Assembly (NCBI GenBank): GCA_025716815.1
Contig: JAIXMN010000027.1
Span: 248,001-312,000 of the forward strand
Length of the DNA stretch: 64,000 nucleotides
Direction of reading: 5' to 3'
DNA from: Dichotomocladium elegans
Taxonomy: Eukaryota > Mucoromycota > Mucoromycetes > Mucorales > Lichtheimiaceae
In this document: one piece after another, positions 46,395 to 58,095 of the stretch
Position numbering within the stretch: the first letter of the stretch is position 1
Layout: each line of letters begins with the position of its first letter
The notes under the pieces: generated by a model
What the model was told of the DNA's origin: nothing
Databases searched by the model: none
The model's input: only the letters and a program-made list of their open reading frames with translations
Made by a program: the position numbers and the translations under genes

Positions 46395-48290
46395 TCACTT
46401 TTCCATGATAGCATCTGGGCCTTGCCACAAGTTGATGAGGATAGCCGTTAAAAGCACGACCGAGAAGCGGCACCACCGCCACATAACGCGCAGCATGGAC
46501 TGCAAGAACCACAAGACACAACCGATGAAACTCGATGGCATGTCGACGCACGTCTCGAGGTCGGGATCATCGGTCCGGAAGCGGTAATAGCGGCAACCAC
46601 TCACAAGTAGCTCGGTTGTAGGGGTCGAAGCACTTGGATAGAGGTTGTAGGCTGCATAATCTGATGGTGCTCTTCCGGCAGCAAAGACATCAAAGCTGCG
46701 CCTGGTCCTATTGCTTATACTCGTTCCATTTGTAAGCTGTCTCTGGTGACGCTGCTGGTGAGAGCGCTGTGTAGAAGCTGAAGCTGAAGCAGCAGCAGCA
46801 GCGATTGTCACTGACGCCAAGAATGCCTCCAAAGAGTATCCTTCTGGTGCTCTGTAAAATGATGCCAGGTTCTGCTCGGTGAGACTAGCCACACGACTGT
46901 GCTGACGCTGTGAGCTAACCGAGGGAACAATGCGGTTTTCATTCGCGAGCGAGGCTGGATTCTCGTAATCAGTGCCATCAGGTTGTGGATTATGCGTTTT
47001 GAGCCAAGCATTCTCAAGTTCGTGCAGCAGGCTCTGTTTCGGTGTTGTCATGCGGAGTTCCTCGAAAGGATGTGGTTGCGTTGCATGGCCGCTGCCATAC
47101 TCGCTTGGAGATGGCGATGGCTTTGGTGACCACCGAATGCCACGTTCTCGAAGACGAGCAAGAATTGTACGGTGGTCCTCAAGGCTGCTGTTGAGTTCCT
47201 CAATGTGTTTAAATTGCCGATGGTAAGCCTCCTGGAGATTGTCATAGCCTTCTTTGGTGAATTGAAATTCACCAAATTGGTGGCGGAGCTGCTCAAGGTC
47301 TGCGAGGGCATTTGCGAGCTTGCCTTCGATGGCTCGTTTGGCGTATGCAAGCTGTTCGTTCTCTGCCTCAATCTGCATCATCTTTTCTGTCAGTTCTTGG
47401 GCCAGCCAGATGTCTTCGCCCATATCATTACTATCTGTAACATTGGTAGTGGTGCTGTTAATGGTGTTTGCTGCTGTAGGTGTCGCGAGGGTGCGAATAG
47501 TTCCCTGGCGACCTCGTTGTTTTTGAGTTTCGAGCTCCTCAATCTTTTGAGCAGCGTCGTCAAGTGTCGATCGAAGAAATTCAATCTCTTTTTCGAGGTT
47601 ACGCGCATGTCTCTCGTTTGCAATGCCTGTCTCTGCTGACTCCTTAAGGGCTTTTTCCAGCATTATCTCCATTTCCGCGTTTTCCTGCTTGAGCTCTTCT
47701 ATATGCGCTTCATGTGCCCGCTGGCTTGATATAAGCCGCATAGTCGCACCGTTATCGCTGCCATCATATTCGCTCTCGTTTGCACTGTCGTTGTGCTGAC
47801 GTTCGTATTCATTGATTTGCGCGAGAAGTTCCTCGTACCGCGATTTTAAAGTTGTGTTATTCTCCAGCAAGGAATTGCCGATTTCGGCTGCAAGGGAGAG
47901 ATCTAAATAACATCAGAAGGCGTTTTAGTTCGAACAATACATTGCATACACACACAAACTCCCCCGCTCTCTTCTCCCCTTATGCCTGTAACAGAAGCTA
48001 CGAATAAACTCTAATTCAACCCTCCCTCTCTTCCAATTAGTATGCTTGCCTCGTTCTTTTTCTCGGAGAGATTGGTATGCTTTCTTAAGCAAGGCCGTGA
48101 GCTCATTTGACGACTTCTCAGCGACCCACGAAAAGGATGACATGAAGGATGTGGTGGATATAGCGCCCGGCGACCGTGGTTCTGCCATCCGCCAAGATGC
48201 TGGGCTTTTCATCTGGTGATGGTTGTCTCCTGACGACGATGGGTGCCGAGATAAATTAACAAGTGGATGGGGTGTATTACGGCGCAGCAT
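46395..48290 (-). CDS. Tail-anchored coiled-coil protein, HAP1/TRAK/BICD-adaptor-like
   Basis: Two exons (48050-48290 and 46395-47902) give 582 residues. After a Ser-rich head the segment LREKERDLSLAAEIGNSLLE, followed by NN, matches the conserved start of HAP1_N-type motor adaptors (pattern K-E-x-D-L-x-L-A-A-x-[IL]-G-x-x-L-L-E). Long heptad-rich coiled coils cover about residues 85-200 and 230-330. The C-terminus has Trp-rich hydrophobic stretches (FIGCVLWFLQSMLRVMWRW and FSVVLLTAILINLW) ending a few residues from the stop, so a tail anchor is inferred. Such adaptors link dynein or kinesin to cargo. The intron 47903-48049 (147 nt) starts with GCAAGC: no GT lies near, and only this donor restores the motif in frame. 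Confidence 0.78.
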
Positions 48291-50155
48291 TGAACTTCTG
48301 TGTTGTAGCTGATGTATTTTAGTGTGATCGTCTTTTGCAGCTTCACAATAACAGAAAAATAAAAGCGAAGGTGGAAGAGGTGTGGATGTTGCTGTGAAAG
48401 AGAAAGGGAGAAGGAAAGTAGAAAAAAAAAGAGAACGTAATTTTTTACAAGATTGGTAAAAAAAAATAGGGGAGGGCAGAGACAGTGGTTTGGTGATCAA
48501 GGCACGAGAAGAGAGAGAGAGACTCGGTGAGAAATAACAGTCAAAGCGATGAGTAGGAGAGCTTTAAAAATCAAGAACGCCTGACTCAATTAGTCCGTAA
48601 CTGAATACACTCCATTTTGCGTCACTTAGAAGCAATGAATATATTGGTGTATGTCCTTAGTTGCTTTTGCTTTTGCTGCTGCTGCTGCTTCTCGTCTTTC
48701 TCTCTTTGTATACATGTTATGATGATCGTTCCTGTCGTGACCCAATTAAGCTACATCTGCTGTGCAACAGCTGTTCGCTTCAAATAATTGGGCGTGTGTA
48801 TGCTGGCTTATGCATTTCAAGGTGGTACCGTTTGCTTGTGATTTCCAGTCGATAATAACAAATGTGCGCCATGTGTGTACGTGTATGTGTGTGAAAACCA
48901 TTTCGTTCGCTCCATGCAACTCCCATGCACCCTGCTCCTTTCCCAAACTCGTATAAATCCATGCTGCAACTAGCAAGGTAGACTTAATATCGAATTGAGC
49001 ATATACATTAAGTGATCATACTCTCTCGACTTTCCTTCTCTTCCATCTATCTGTGTATTTTTTTAGGTCCTAGAGCGGCGCAGCGACAGCATGTGCAAGG
49101 CCGCCCTATTTTGGACATCGTTGCTGCTGTTATTAATATTCATATTCATTCTTTCTCGTCCCACATTGCGCATGGTGACATTGCCCCATCGTCGTCCTGA
49201 CAGGGAACGGTCATTGGGTTTGGTAACATACTAGCCATAGCCAACATATTCCTCCATTCATTTAGACCTGTACAGACTGGACCGAATCCACGAGCTTGTG
49301 CACGGATTGACATAGTCTGCTAATCATCTCAATAGTCATCGGAGCCTGTAGGTCTCAATGGCAAAGAAAATGGACATATTCCCAAATTCATGGTCACTAA
49401 CCCAGAAAAACGTGCCACATATCATGGGTTCTAATTCTTTATTTTCACATCTCTATATTGAGACACAGGCGGAACCTGATATCTTTCACATTAAGTAGCA
49501 AAGTGCGCTTTTTTCCACCAAACTCCTTTTCTCACATTCCTTTCTCTTGTTTTCAATAGGCAGATACAGCCTTGCAATAAATTGCTGTTCTTGTCTATTA
49601 CGCAAAGTTTCGGTATCGATAAGGGAAAGGCATCCATTCCCGCCATGCTCGTGTTCGTATTGTAATCGATTCATGATGGCGACATTACGGATACGGGAAT
49701 AAAAGATCGGGATACAACCACAAGAGCGATGGGAGAGAGCTTCTCCTGAGATGGGATACACACGGGATATCGCTGTAGCTTTCTTTGGAGGGGTTGTCCA
49801 AGCACAATTACCCTTGGATAATATTTGGCCGTACATGAACGCTATATTCAACATCCTCCCGCACTGGAGGATGTAATATGTGAACGAAAAGGAGAGGGGC
49901 CGTTCGAAATACCGTGGCATTGAGGCATGAGCGTAGCAACAAACCAAAGCGGTAAGCCAAAAAGGCCCCTTTACGTAACACAAGGGAAACGAACTTTTGA
50001 AAGTTCGCATCGAGCCAACCATAACACACCAACGCCACTCTTTCTTTATGACATTGTCCCCATAGTCAGTCCTTCTTTAACATTCATATACGCACCCTGC
50101 ATTACCGACTTAGTCACTCCTATACATTCCTTTAACACTTCCCCCTTTGCCGACC
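48291..50155. other. Intergenic, about 1.9 kb, with one long uncertain ORF
   Basis: Contains the upstream regions of the coiled-coil gene (minus) and the homeodomain gene (plus). A minus-strand ORF of 178 codons at 49486-50022 (ATG at 50022) is long for chance but shows no recognisable domain; its start lies 134 bp from the homeodomain ATG, so it could be a divergent gene or an artefact. Simple CT and GCT repeats occur near 48.66 kb. Confidence 0.35.
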
Positions 50156-51541
50156 ATGAGCCTCCATACCGCCAGTCCATCACCCGTTCCCGCTTCCCCT
50201 TCTTCTCAACCAAAGAAGCGTACTCGCGTAACTCCCTCGCAACTCACCATTCTCGAAGAGACATTCTCCATCAGTGCCACTCCCGACAGCAAGATGCGCA
50301 AACAACTTGCCGATAAGCTTCAAATGCCTGAGCGATCGATTCAGATTTGGTTTCAGAATCGTCGAGCCAAAGTCAAGATGCTTCAGAAACGAGCGCTAAT
50401 GCGTGAGGAACAAGAAGCAGCGAAAGCTCGGCTTTATGCCCAGGCGGCAGGCTATGTTCACCATCAACAGCCCTATTGGCTCCCACGTCGGCCTCAATCG
50501 GCCAAAGTGCCGATCCAACGTGCCTGGAGCTCGGATATCCCGTCAACTAACAGTGGTCATCACCATCTCCATCCACCACCGCCACCGCCACCACCGCCAA
50601 TGCCCCCCTTCGTACCGCATCCCACTTTTACCACATCGCCTGGACTCCCTCTTTACTCAATGCATGGTGGTATCAATAGCTCTGTTGTTCCAGTGACGCC
50701 TATGATGACAGGGTCTGCATTGATGAGAAACACCATATACCAGCAAGATATCTCGCCTTCGCCCAGTGCAGCTGCAAGGACTTCGGCCAACGCTTCTTCG
50801 CATGCCCCCGATAATTTGCAGGATATTCGATTCCGACGCATTGGTACATAATGAAATACTAGTCGTCCTGCATCTTATCTCTAATCATCCCCCGCAAAAC
50901 TATTATTAGACAGCGAACCTGCGCCAATGATTCACGGCGGTAGTGGATCCTCGCCACCCTCCTTGTTTGCCAGCAGCAGCAATAGCAACGCTGCCAATAA
51001 TAGTTGTATGATGGGAACGCTCTCTGCCAGTGCGCTGACCATCGGCACTTGGCATCGTATGAAGATCACACAGCAAGACCTTATCTGTCAGTTCCATATC
51101 GCCGAACGCACTTTTTCATGGCATATTCGCGACAGTAACTACCACTTCAAGATGATAATGTCCTTTGATAGCATCGCATCAATAGAGATGCACCATCTCA
51201 ACGACGGTCTATCGGCAGAGATTACCATCGATTTGACCGAACCTCCCCTATTCTACATGGAAAACACCGACAAGACATGGATGCAGTGCAGTGACTTCAC
51301 CGAAAGCACACAGGCTACCTGCATACTTCGGCATTCGATCCGGGGTCTCGTCTCGGATCTGCGTCAAGAACTATTCAACATCGTCAGCGTAGACGACGCA
51401 CTGTGTCAGGTCACTCAATTCGATGTAACCAATACCTCTACTGTTCCCGTGGTGGATCAAAATTTGTTGTCCTGGAGACATCAAAGCATGCCCCTTACGG
51501 CTGATGATTTTGGCTGGACGAATCATGAAGCCGCTTTTTGA
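50156..51541 (+). CDS. Homeodomain transcription factor
   Basis: Two exons (50156-50843 and 50910-51541) give 439 residues. The homeodomain is at about residues 18-78: KKRTRVTPSQLTILEETFSI, then the recognition helix RSIQIWFQNRRAKVKM. A poly-Pro run (about residues 140-150) and Ser/Ala-rich parts follow. The second exon encodes an apparently folded domain (LTIGTWHRMKITQQDLICQF, FSWHIRDSNYHFKMIMSF, LSAEITIDLTEPPLFYME) found after the homeodomain in fungal Phx1-like factors (recall). Binding targets are unknown. The intron (GTACAT…TTATTAG) keeps frame and joins both parts; without it there would be two unrelated ORFs. The start ATG follows a TTGCCGACC leader. Confidence 0.88.
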
Positions 51542-51853
51542 AATGATTGTGTTTTTAGGGGAAACTCTTCCTTCTTCGCTTGGTGTGTTCTTCCCTTTGT
51601 TTTATTTCATCTGCATCCTTCTCAATTGCATTCCTCAAGCCGTCGCACACTTAAGTCTCGCTCATCGCATGCTTATTTATTCTCTCCTCTCCCTTAGATC
51701 CATCCGTTTTATATATACTTATCTGCCTATCGATATCTCGTCCATTTTTTCTTTTACACGCCAAGAAAAATAAATAAATCGCGAACCTCAACGCGTTTTC
51801 CGAAATTTTGACGGACGCGTCTCTATTTCTTTCGCTTTTGTTTCCAAACTAGC

Positions 51854-54198
51854 ATGCTATCTGCTGGAAGACCTAGCAATACAACCAATAGTACCAGTAC
51901 GCAAGCGTCTAGGAGAATTACTCGTGCAGCCTATATTGCATTTACGCGGAAGTACGGCTATCACATTCAAAGCGATGCCACTGCTTACCTCGAGAAACAT
52001 CTCGAGAACAATGATAACATAAAGGAAGCACTCGAAACCTTCGCCGACGCATATAAAAGACAATTTCCAGGTACACATGAAAAAAAAAAAAAGATTTGGA
52101 GAGAGAAAGAGGGGAGAAGTGCGATCACAAATGCAATGTGTAGCAATAGAAGTAAAAATTATCATTCCCATTGCTGATCGCAATTCTTAAAGACGGGGAA
52201 CCGATTGTGACGCGACAAAACCTCCAGCAAGTCATCCATGCTCTCGAGTTCGCCACCCATTCACTCCAAGATCAGCCCACCCTCTTCCGTCGTAATGCCC
52301 TGGAGTCTGATATCCAGACAGGCTTGCAAAGCATGTCGATTGATGAAAAACCAATCGACGTTACGCAGCATTTCCATGTGATCGACGCATTTGCTATGCC
52401 TAGGTTAGCGTATGATATGCATCGCAAGACTTTTTCTAGGTACCCAGCTAAAGCCGGACTGCTGTCCACGCCTAAAGAAAAGAGCGAGCTTTACCGGGAC
52501 CGATTCAATATCGTGAAGCAGCGTCTATTGAGAAACGAGACCTTTAGCCCATCCGGCACCACGTCCCAGCCTCGTGACTCACAGAATCATCTGAAGGTAT
52601 ATAAAATGTCTGCAAATGAAGGACAAGTGGGGAAGAGAGAGAGAGACTGACTGACTTACTGACGGAATCGTCTGTCGGTACATCAGATTACTCCCATCAA
52701 GGCACTCATAGGCCGCGACCGCGAGCATTTTTTGCTCTTTGGTATGATGACACAACTGGAAGATGGCAAGGTGTTCTTGGAAGATGAGGACGCGAATGTA
52801 CAGTTGAACCTTTCACGGTGTGTAAGTAGCAAAAAAAAAGGACAAAGATCTGGCAGGGATGTGCTTTCTTCTAAGAGCGTATGTTTAGACCTACGGAGCT
52901 GGTCTCTTTACTGATAATACATTCGTGCTTGTTGAAGGCATGTACGGGGATGACCATGTGTTCCATGTGGATGAAATAAGTTTTCCTCCAGCAGAACCCC
53001 GTTCTACAACAGAGTAATAGGAAAAAGGCACTGGTTTTTAGCAGGGATCCTCACTCTCTCGCGTAGTAACTCTTTTTCCCATATTAACTTTACGGGGCTA
53101 CCGAAGCCAACTGTCGAAGAACACAAATTGAAAGAGGAAGAGGAAGAAAACGACAACGTATTTTTCGCCATTCTGTCCGATGTCCACCTTGATGAACCTT
53201 CCGTGAGTGACAGGAGCCGAGTGATATATCGTAACGATGAAGTATTGATCTGATTGAATAGGTTATATCGGGTTTACGAAGGCTCTTTGAAGGCTATTCA
53301 GAAACGCAGATCCCACTTGCTTTTATACTTATGGGTAACTTCAGCAGCCGGCCTTGCGGCATCTCAGGCGCCCGTTCCGGGCCGTACAAAGGTACATCTT
53401 TCTATCTGACGAAAAAAAAAAAACATGTTAACGCGGATGACCGCAATTAGATAATTTCAGCACGCTTGCAGAGCTCATTTCCGACTTCCCAAAAATTGCA
53501 GCAGCATCATACTTCGTCTTCGTTCCTGGTAGCCGAGATCCATGGGGTGGAGCTAACTTACCTCAACCTGCAATACCTGAGTCATTTACTGCACGAATCC
53601 GACAACGGGTCCGGCGCGCTATCTTCACGTCAAATCCTTGTCGGTAAGCTTCTCATTAGTTGGTGGAGGGGTGTTTTTCTATCCAAACTAAATTAGTTCG
53701 GTAAGCATCCGATACTGCACACAAGACATCGTTATTTTTCGAGAAGACATCCTCAGCCGCTTATGGCGAAATGCACTCTTGCCGCCGAAGCTAGGTACCG
53801 AAGATGAGCCGACAAAACATGTAAATGCACAAAGCAGAAAAAGCAGTTATCATGCATGGAATGGAGATTTGCTCATGCCCACTTTCATTATTAGTTGGTT
53901 CGGACGATTATTGATCAAGGGCATCTATGTCCTCTTCCATTGTCGACACGGCCCGTCTATTGGGCATATGACCACGCGCTTAGATTATACCCGCTTCCTC
54001 ATGCAGTAAGTGAGCTTTTGTCTGCCGAACGAAAAAGCGAATAATTTTGTTTTGCATTAGCTTGTGTTGGCTGATCAATGTGAACCGTTTGGTATCACAT
54101 ACGAAGGCACACACTGCATCAGTCCCAATAGCTTTTCGAAATCTGGTTTTTCCTGGATTGTCTACCATCCATCGAAGAAAACTTCAGAGAAATGGTAA
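51854..54198 (+). CDS. DPB2: DNA polymerase epsilon subunit 2 (B subunit)
   Basis: A non-catalytic subunit of the leading-strand replicase. Ten exons (51854-52070, 52193-52596, 52687-52821, 52889-53013, 53067-53202, 53262-53391, 53451-53643, 53706-53820, 53895-54005, 54061-54198) give 567 residues. An N-terminal helical domain ([20 protein letters not shown]) is followed by the OB part ([31 protein letters not shown]). The calcineurin-like but inactive phosphoesterase fold comes last: [58 protein letters not shown] and [10 protein letters not shown]. It ends [13 protein letters not shown]. The acceptor for exon 8 is a GTAAG inside the exon-like sequence (53701-53705), needed for frame. Confidence 0.94.
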
Positions 54199-55496
54199 GG
54201 AATAGATGATCCTCAAGTTCGATAACTACTAATCAAGCATTGGTGTGATTAGCTCGCTATCGTCTTGAACTCAATATGGCGTCCCACTTCCATAAGGCCT
54301 ATTCTTCGATTAGGACATGAAGGCTTTTATTCTGTTGATAATAAATGTCTTTTTGGCGATACCACATGGGCCGAAGGGGATGGAATCTTGCAAGGCATTG
54401 GATAGTACGACGGATAAGGAGAATAGAGAGGATCGCATAATATATTATTCTAGAACGCGGCAGCTACTGCTGGTTTAGGCAGTTTCTGATGATTTGTGGC
54501 CTGCTAAGATAAATAATAGTTGGTCAAAGATGGTGGGAGTGCGTACACATTTAGGGGTCCCAGCGACATCCAGATTTTGTTCTATATGCACTTTTATTTT
54601 CAATCTAATTTCTATCTGTACTGTACAGATGAAGACATGGGGGAAATGGGGCATGTCTATAAGAATGGGTAAAAGATCGTGCTCATTGCTTTGTTGTCTC
54701 ATGAAGCATATGCTGCGTATGGGTGTCTTATTTAGAAAGACGACTGGGAGTGCAGTAACATCACATATACAAACAATATTACGCAATGAAGGCCTTCCTG
54801 CGTTGCAGCTCGTCTCTGTCATCATCAACGGAGGAAGGCCTTTGCTTGTGGGGCATGAACATGGAGGCAGACAATGACCATTTCAAATCATTCCAGATAA
54901 CCTTTGTTCCAAAAGGCAACAGGTACGTACATAATGACACATCTTTACATTTTTTAATCTTATACGGCCATCCTAGTTGCTGAAAGTGAAATGATGATTT
55001 GATATACGTGGATTTTACACATTAAAACAAGTGCTGATGATTCTAGCTACAAGGCTACTACGTACTGATATGGTACGTAAAGGGTCATGGTTGATGGCTG
55101 GTCAATCTGGTACGGAAATTGGTACTATTAACGAAGCACATAACCATCCTTAACCGGGGTCGCTATGCACTGCAACTTCAGACCCCCATAAAGACCACAT
55201 GCTGAGGCACCCAATGATTTTGACGAGTTTGATTGTGATGGCAGGAAAATATATAATGAGCACCATATGCAGTTCGAATTGGATGGTTGAGTCAGGCGAC
55301 TAGAAAAGTTCCACCAGCTGCATAGCCGGGTAGGAGATATGTAATTCGCCGAAAGCACATAACATCTGCTTTCCTCACGCTGGCTAGAGTATGTATGTAC
55401 AGTATTGGATTTGCATCATCTTGTAGATGTCCGGAGATTGAGCACATGTGATTGATAGTATTGTGAGTGTACTATCATGCTTATTTCAAGTAAGCA
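54199..55496. other. Unassigned, coding-like remnants
   Basis: A plus-strand frame at about 54253-54413 reads well for 50 codons (IWRPTSIRPILRLGHEGFYS, GDTTWAEGDGILQGIG-stop) but has no start or upstream exon. A second piece (54786-54920: LCLWGMNMEADNDHFKSFQI) runs into a GTACGT donor and then nothing clear. A 127-codon frame at 54494-54877 and its antisense have no signature. These look like eroded exons of a lost gene or element. Confidence 0.3.
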
Positions 55497-55975
55497 GCTG
55501 ATACTTTATTTTCAAAAACAAATGTCGTAGACAAGATAAAATAATGTCATGGAAAGTACAAAAAAATGACGCATAGAATTGTATAAAGTTGCCGTATCAA
55601 TAGGAAAGGAGATTTTATTAGTCAACAGCAAGTATTACACCACCCCATACACGTTGACTTACCTCCCGGCTCACACCAGGTGTATCTAGATGTGCACGCG
55701 GGGATAACCGCGGCGGAGGATGGATGGCGCGCCAAGAGCGCCGGCAGAACCAAGGACAGGCAGCCCCAGAAGTAATGGTAAGAGGATGCCAGAAGCAGAG
55801 TCGACGCGACGGCAAAGACAAAGCACGAGCGAGCGCCAGAAACAACAGCAGGGGCTCACTGGGGGCACAATGGCGGGAACGAAACGAGCGAAATACGGGG
55901 CATCGGCAAATTACACCGGTGAGCGCAGGGACACAAAGACAACAGTAAAAAATGAGAGCAGCTGGGGTTGAAGCA
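55497..55975 (-). repeat. Dispersed repeat, copy 3: GC-rich module plus tail
   Basis: On the minus strand the order is GC-rich C/T-biased module (55975 to about 55690), GCACATCTAG, CCTGGTGTGAG, a frame ending GVILAVD-stop with GTTGACTAA (about 55618-55625), and TTTTTGAAAATAAAGTATC (about 55502-55520). These blocks match copy 2 in order and spacing, with a longer gap before the tail. A 165-codon minus ORF (55618-56115) runs through the module to the stop; its Cys/Arg/Pro-rich product is not convincing as a normal protein. Confidence 0.6.
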
Positions 55976-57029
55976 ATGGCAAAGCGACGACAGGAACAGG
56001 CACAAGCAACGCAAGATGGAAAAAAAAGGAGCGGAAGCCCTGCCCGAAGACAGGCAAATCGCGACCCCGCCGGATAAAGTGATTCTGTTTTGACCTCTCT
56101 TCCATGACTCATCAAGTACAGGTATGATTGCTCAATCTATAAAGGATAGAAGGTGTTATATCCGAATAACAAGTAAGTCAATATAAAGATTCATAATATC
56201 GAAGAACCCATGGAAGAGAGGCCACGGGAGAATTTGATAAAGGGGAAATACCTCGTCCAGAATCTCTATTATTTATAAGAAACCAGTTATCCATGTGATT
56301 GGCAATGCTGAAACAATTAGGTGACGTATAAGATGATATGCTTCTTCAGAAGTCTTACGTCTACAGCCATCGTCCGAGCTATTCTACGATGCTTCTTACT
56401 TATCAATCTACAGCTTTGTTGCAGACAACTTTAAACGGACCCTTGATTTTTTCGATGGACATCATGATAATCAAGGTATGCACAAGCGATGGCTCAGACG
56501 CTGACCATTGCAGAAGGGGTGCTGTGACAGACAAAATGACATTGTTGATTACGAGGCAGCAAGAGATTCCGTCTTGTTGTGCGCTACGGGGTGTGTATTA
56601 AAACCATTGCATCAAACTCATTGTCCCATATCAATGAACACATGCGTAATTAAATACGCGTTACCGACGATAAACAAACATACGCTCACCAAGATCTCAA
56701 AGCCATCCTCTGCAAGAAAAATCTTGTTATCTTCTGCTTCGCTGATGAGTTGTTCTATACAAATCAGACAAGTGATCATAATTATAGAGTCCCTTTCATC
56801 ATTTTATCTGAGGTCCGATATATTTTCATACTCACCCTTTTTGCTCTCTTTTTTAACATATCCATACCCATATATGCACCAGGATGATCTCTGTAGAATT
56901 ATCACAAGTCAGATCATATTTTTACCCCATTATGACAGTTAACTAGACATCTGTAAAAAAGAGGGTCGAATCCTTCGAAATCGCTCAATTTTAAGCTATT
57001 CGATGTTTCACTGATTCGGGTCAGCAGTA
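55976..57029. other. Gene-poor spacer
   Basis: AT-rich stretch between the repeat and transposase copy B. ORFs 56338-56601 and 56508-56942 (plus) overlap each other in different frames and show no motif. Nothing else is seen. Confidence 0.4.
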
Positions 57030-58095
57030 TCTCACATTCCAAGAACGTTTTCTTTGCTCTTCACAAGCGACCAAAACTGTTCACTAGGATTTAGTTCGGG
57101 CGAGTAGGATAGAAGATATGCACATCGATATCCTCAGCGTTATGAATAGATCCGTTATCCATTACCAACTAATGGCATTGTCTTTGCTTGCAGGTGCGGA
57201 CTATCCCGCTCCTTTTCCTTTTTTTGGACTGGTGGTTGTGGGAATCTTAAGCTATGTTTAATGATGCCTGGCGCCGAAATTGCTCCCAAGATGTTGGTTG
57301 TTTTCGCTCTTGTTTTGGCACTGCAACTACTGCAGAATTCCCTTTTCTTGGTCCGTGCCATGTTGCGCTTCATGTTATTATGGAATCCAGACTCATCAAG
57401 GAATACACAATATTTTCTAAAATGTCAGTCATGTCCCGTCGGCGCACGCCGTCAAGGCGCTCTTGGATTTTTGCGTCATTGTTCCTGTCTAAAGGCAGAA
57501 ACTAAGCCTTTTTCAGTGATAAATACATTTACTTTTCATAAATCGATGGAGCGTCGTTTTTAATACTTTAAGACCCTCAAATCCCTGGATCAATTGATCC
57601 GCCAGTTGTTCTAGTGCAATTGACGATTCTCATCACCCAATTCTAAAACAGCACTCATATACTCTTCGTTGAGAATACATGAACGACCTCTACCTCTAGG
57701 TTTCTTAAAAATGCCGTCGGGTACCGTTTCGTACTGTGCGCCCATCGAAGAGCTGACAGAACATGGATTCCTAACTGTCTTGCAGCAGCTGATGCACTCG
57801 AGACCGTAAACATCAATAATAGATCTGAGCTTATCGCTGTCTGTGTACATTGTATACCCGCGCTTAAAGTCTGCTTCTTTCATCTGAACCCTTTCGCTTG
57901 AGAATATACGTAGCAACAAGGTCAGGATTACCCCTGCGAGATAGACAACGCAGATATTTTGTGTCAGAATATACGGATTGAAGAAAGTAAATTCCTATCC
58001 ATAACATAGTACATAGATTCAGGGCACCCTTTTCATCAGCGACATGACTTTGCCCATCTTCGTAAAAAACTAGATTGCACATTTCAGAATGCAAA
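57030..58095 (-). pseudogene. Decayed Tc1/mariner-like (IS630 superfamily) transposase (copy B)
   Basis: On the minus strand the same blocks as in copy A appear in order: NLVFYEDGQSHVADEKG (58.07 kb), QSVYSDTKYLRCLSRRGNPD, an HTH-like part with FKKPRGRGRSCILNEE, the first catalytic block FLDESGFHNNMKRNMA (57.4 kb), KTRAKTTNILGAISAPGIIK, the second block VMDNGSIHNAEDIDV and the third YSPELNPSEQFWSLVKSK. The three DDE positions (Asp of FLDES, Asp of MDNG, Glu of SEQFW) are kept, but the blocks lie in different frames with stops between, and about 60 codons after the HTH are missing. It is inactive but less eroded at the active site than copy A. Confidence 0.8.

Noticed and set aside
55618..56115. 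165-codon Cys/Arg/Pro-rich minus ORF
   Set aside because: It is a by-product of the GC-rich repeat module; copy 2 has a broken equivalent and no shared protein except the last residues.
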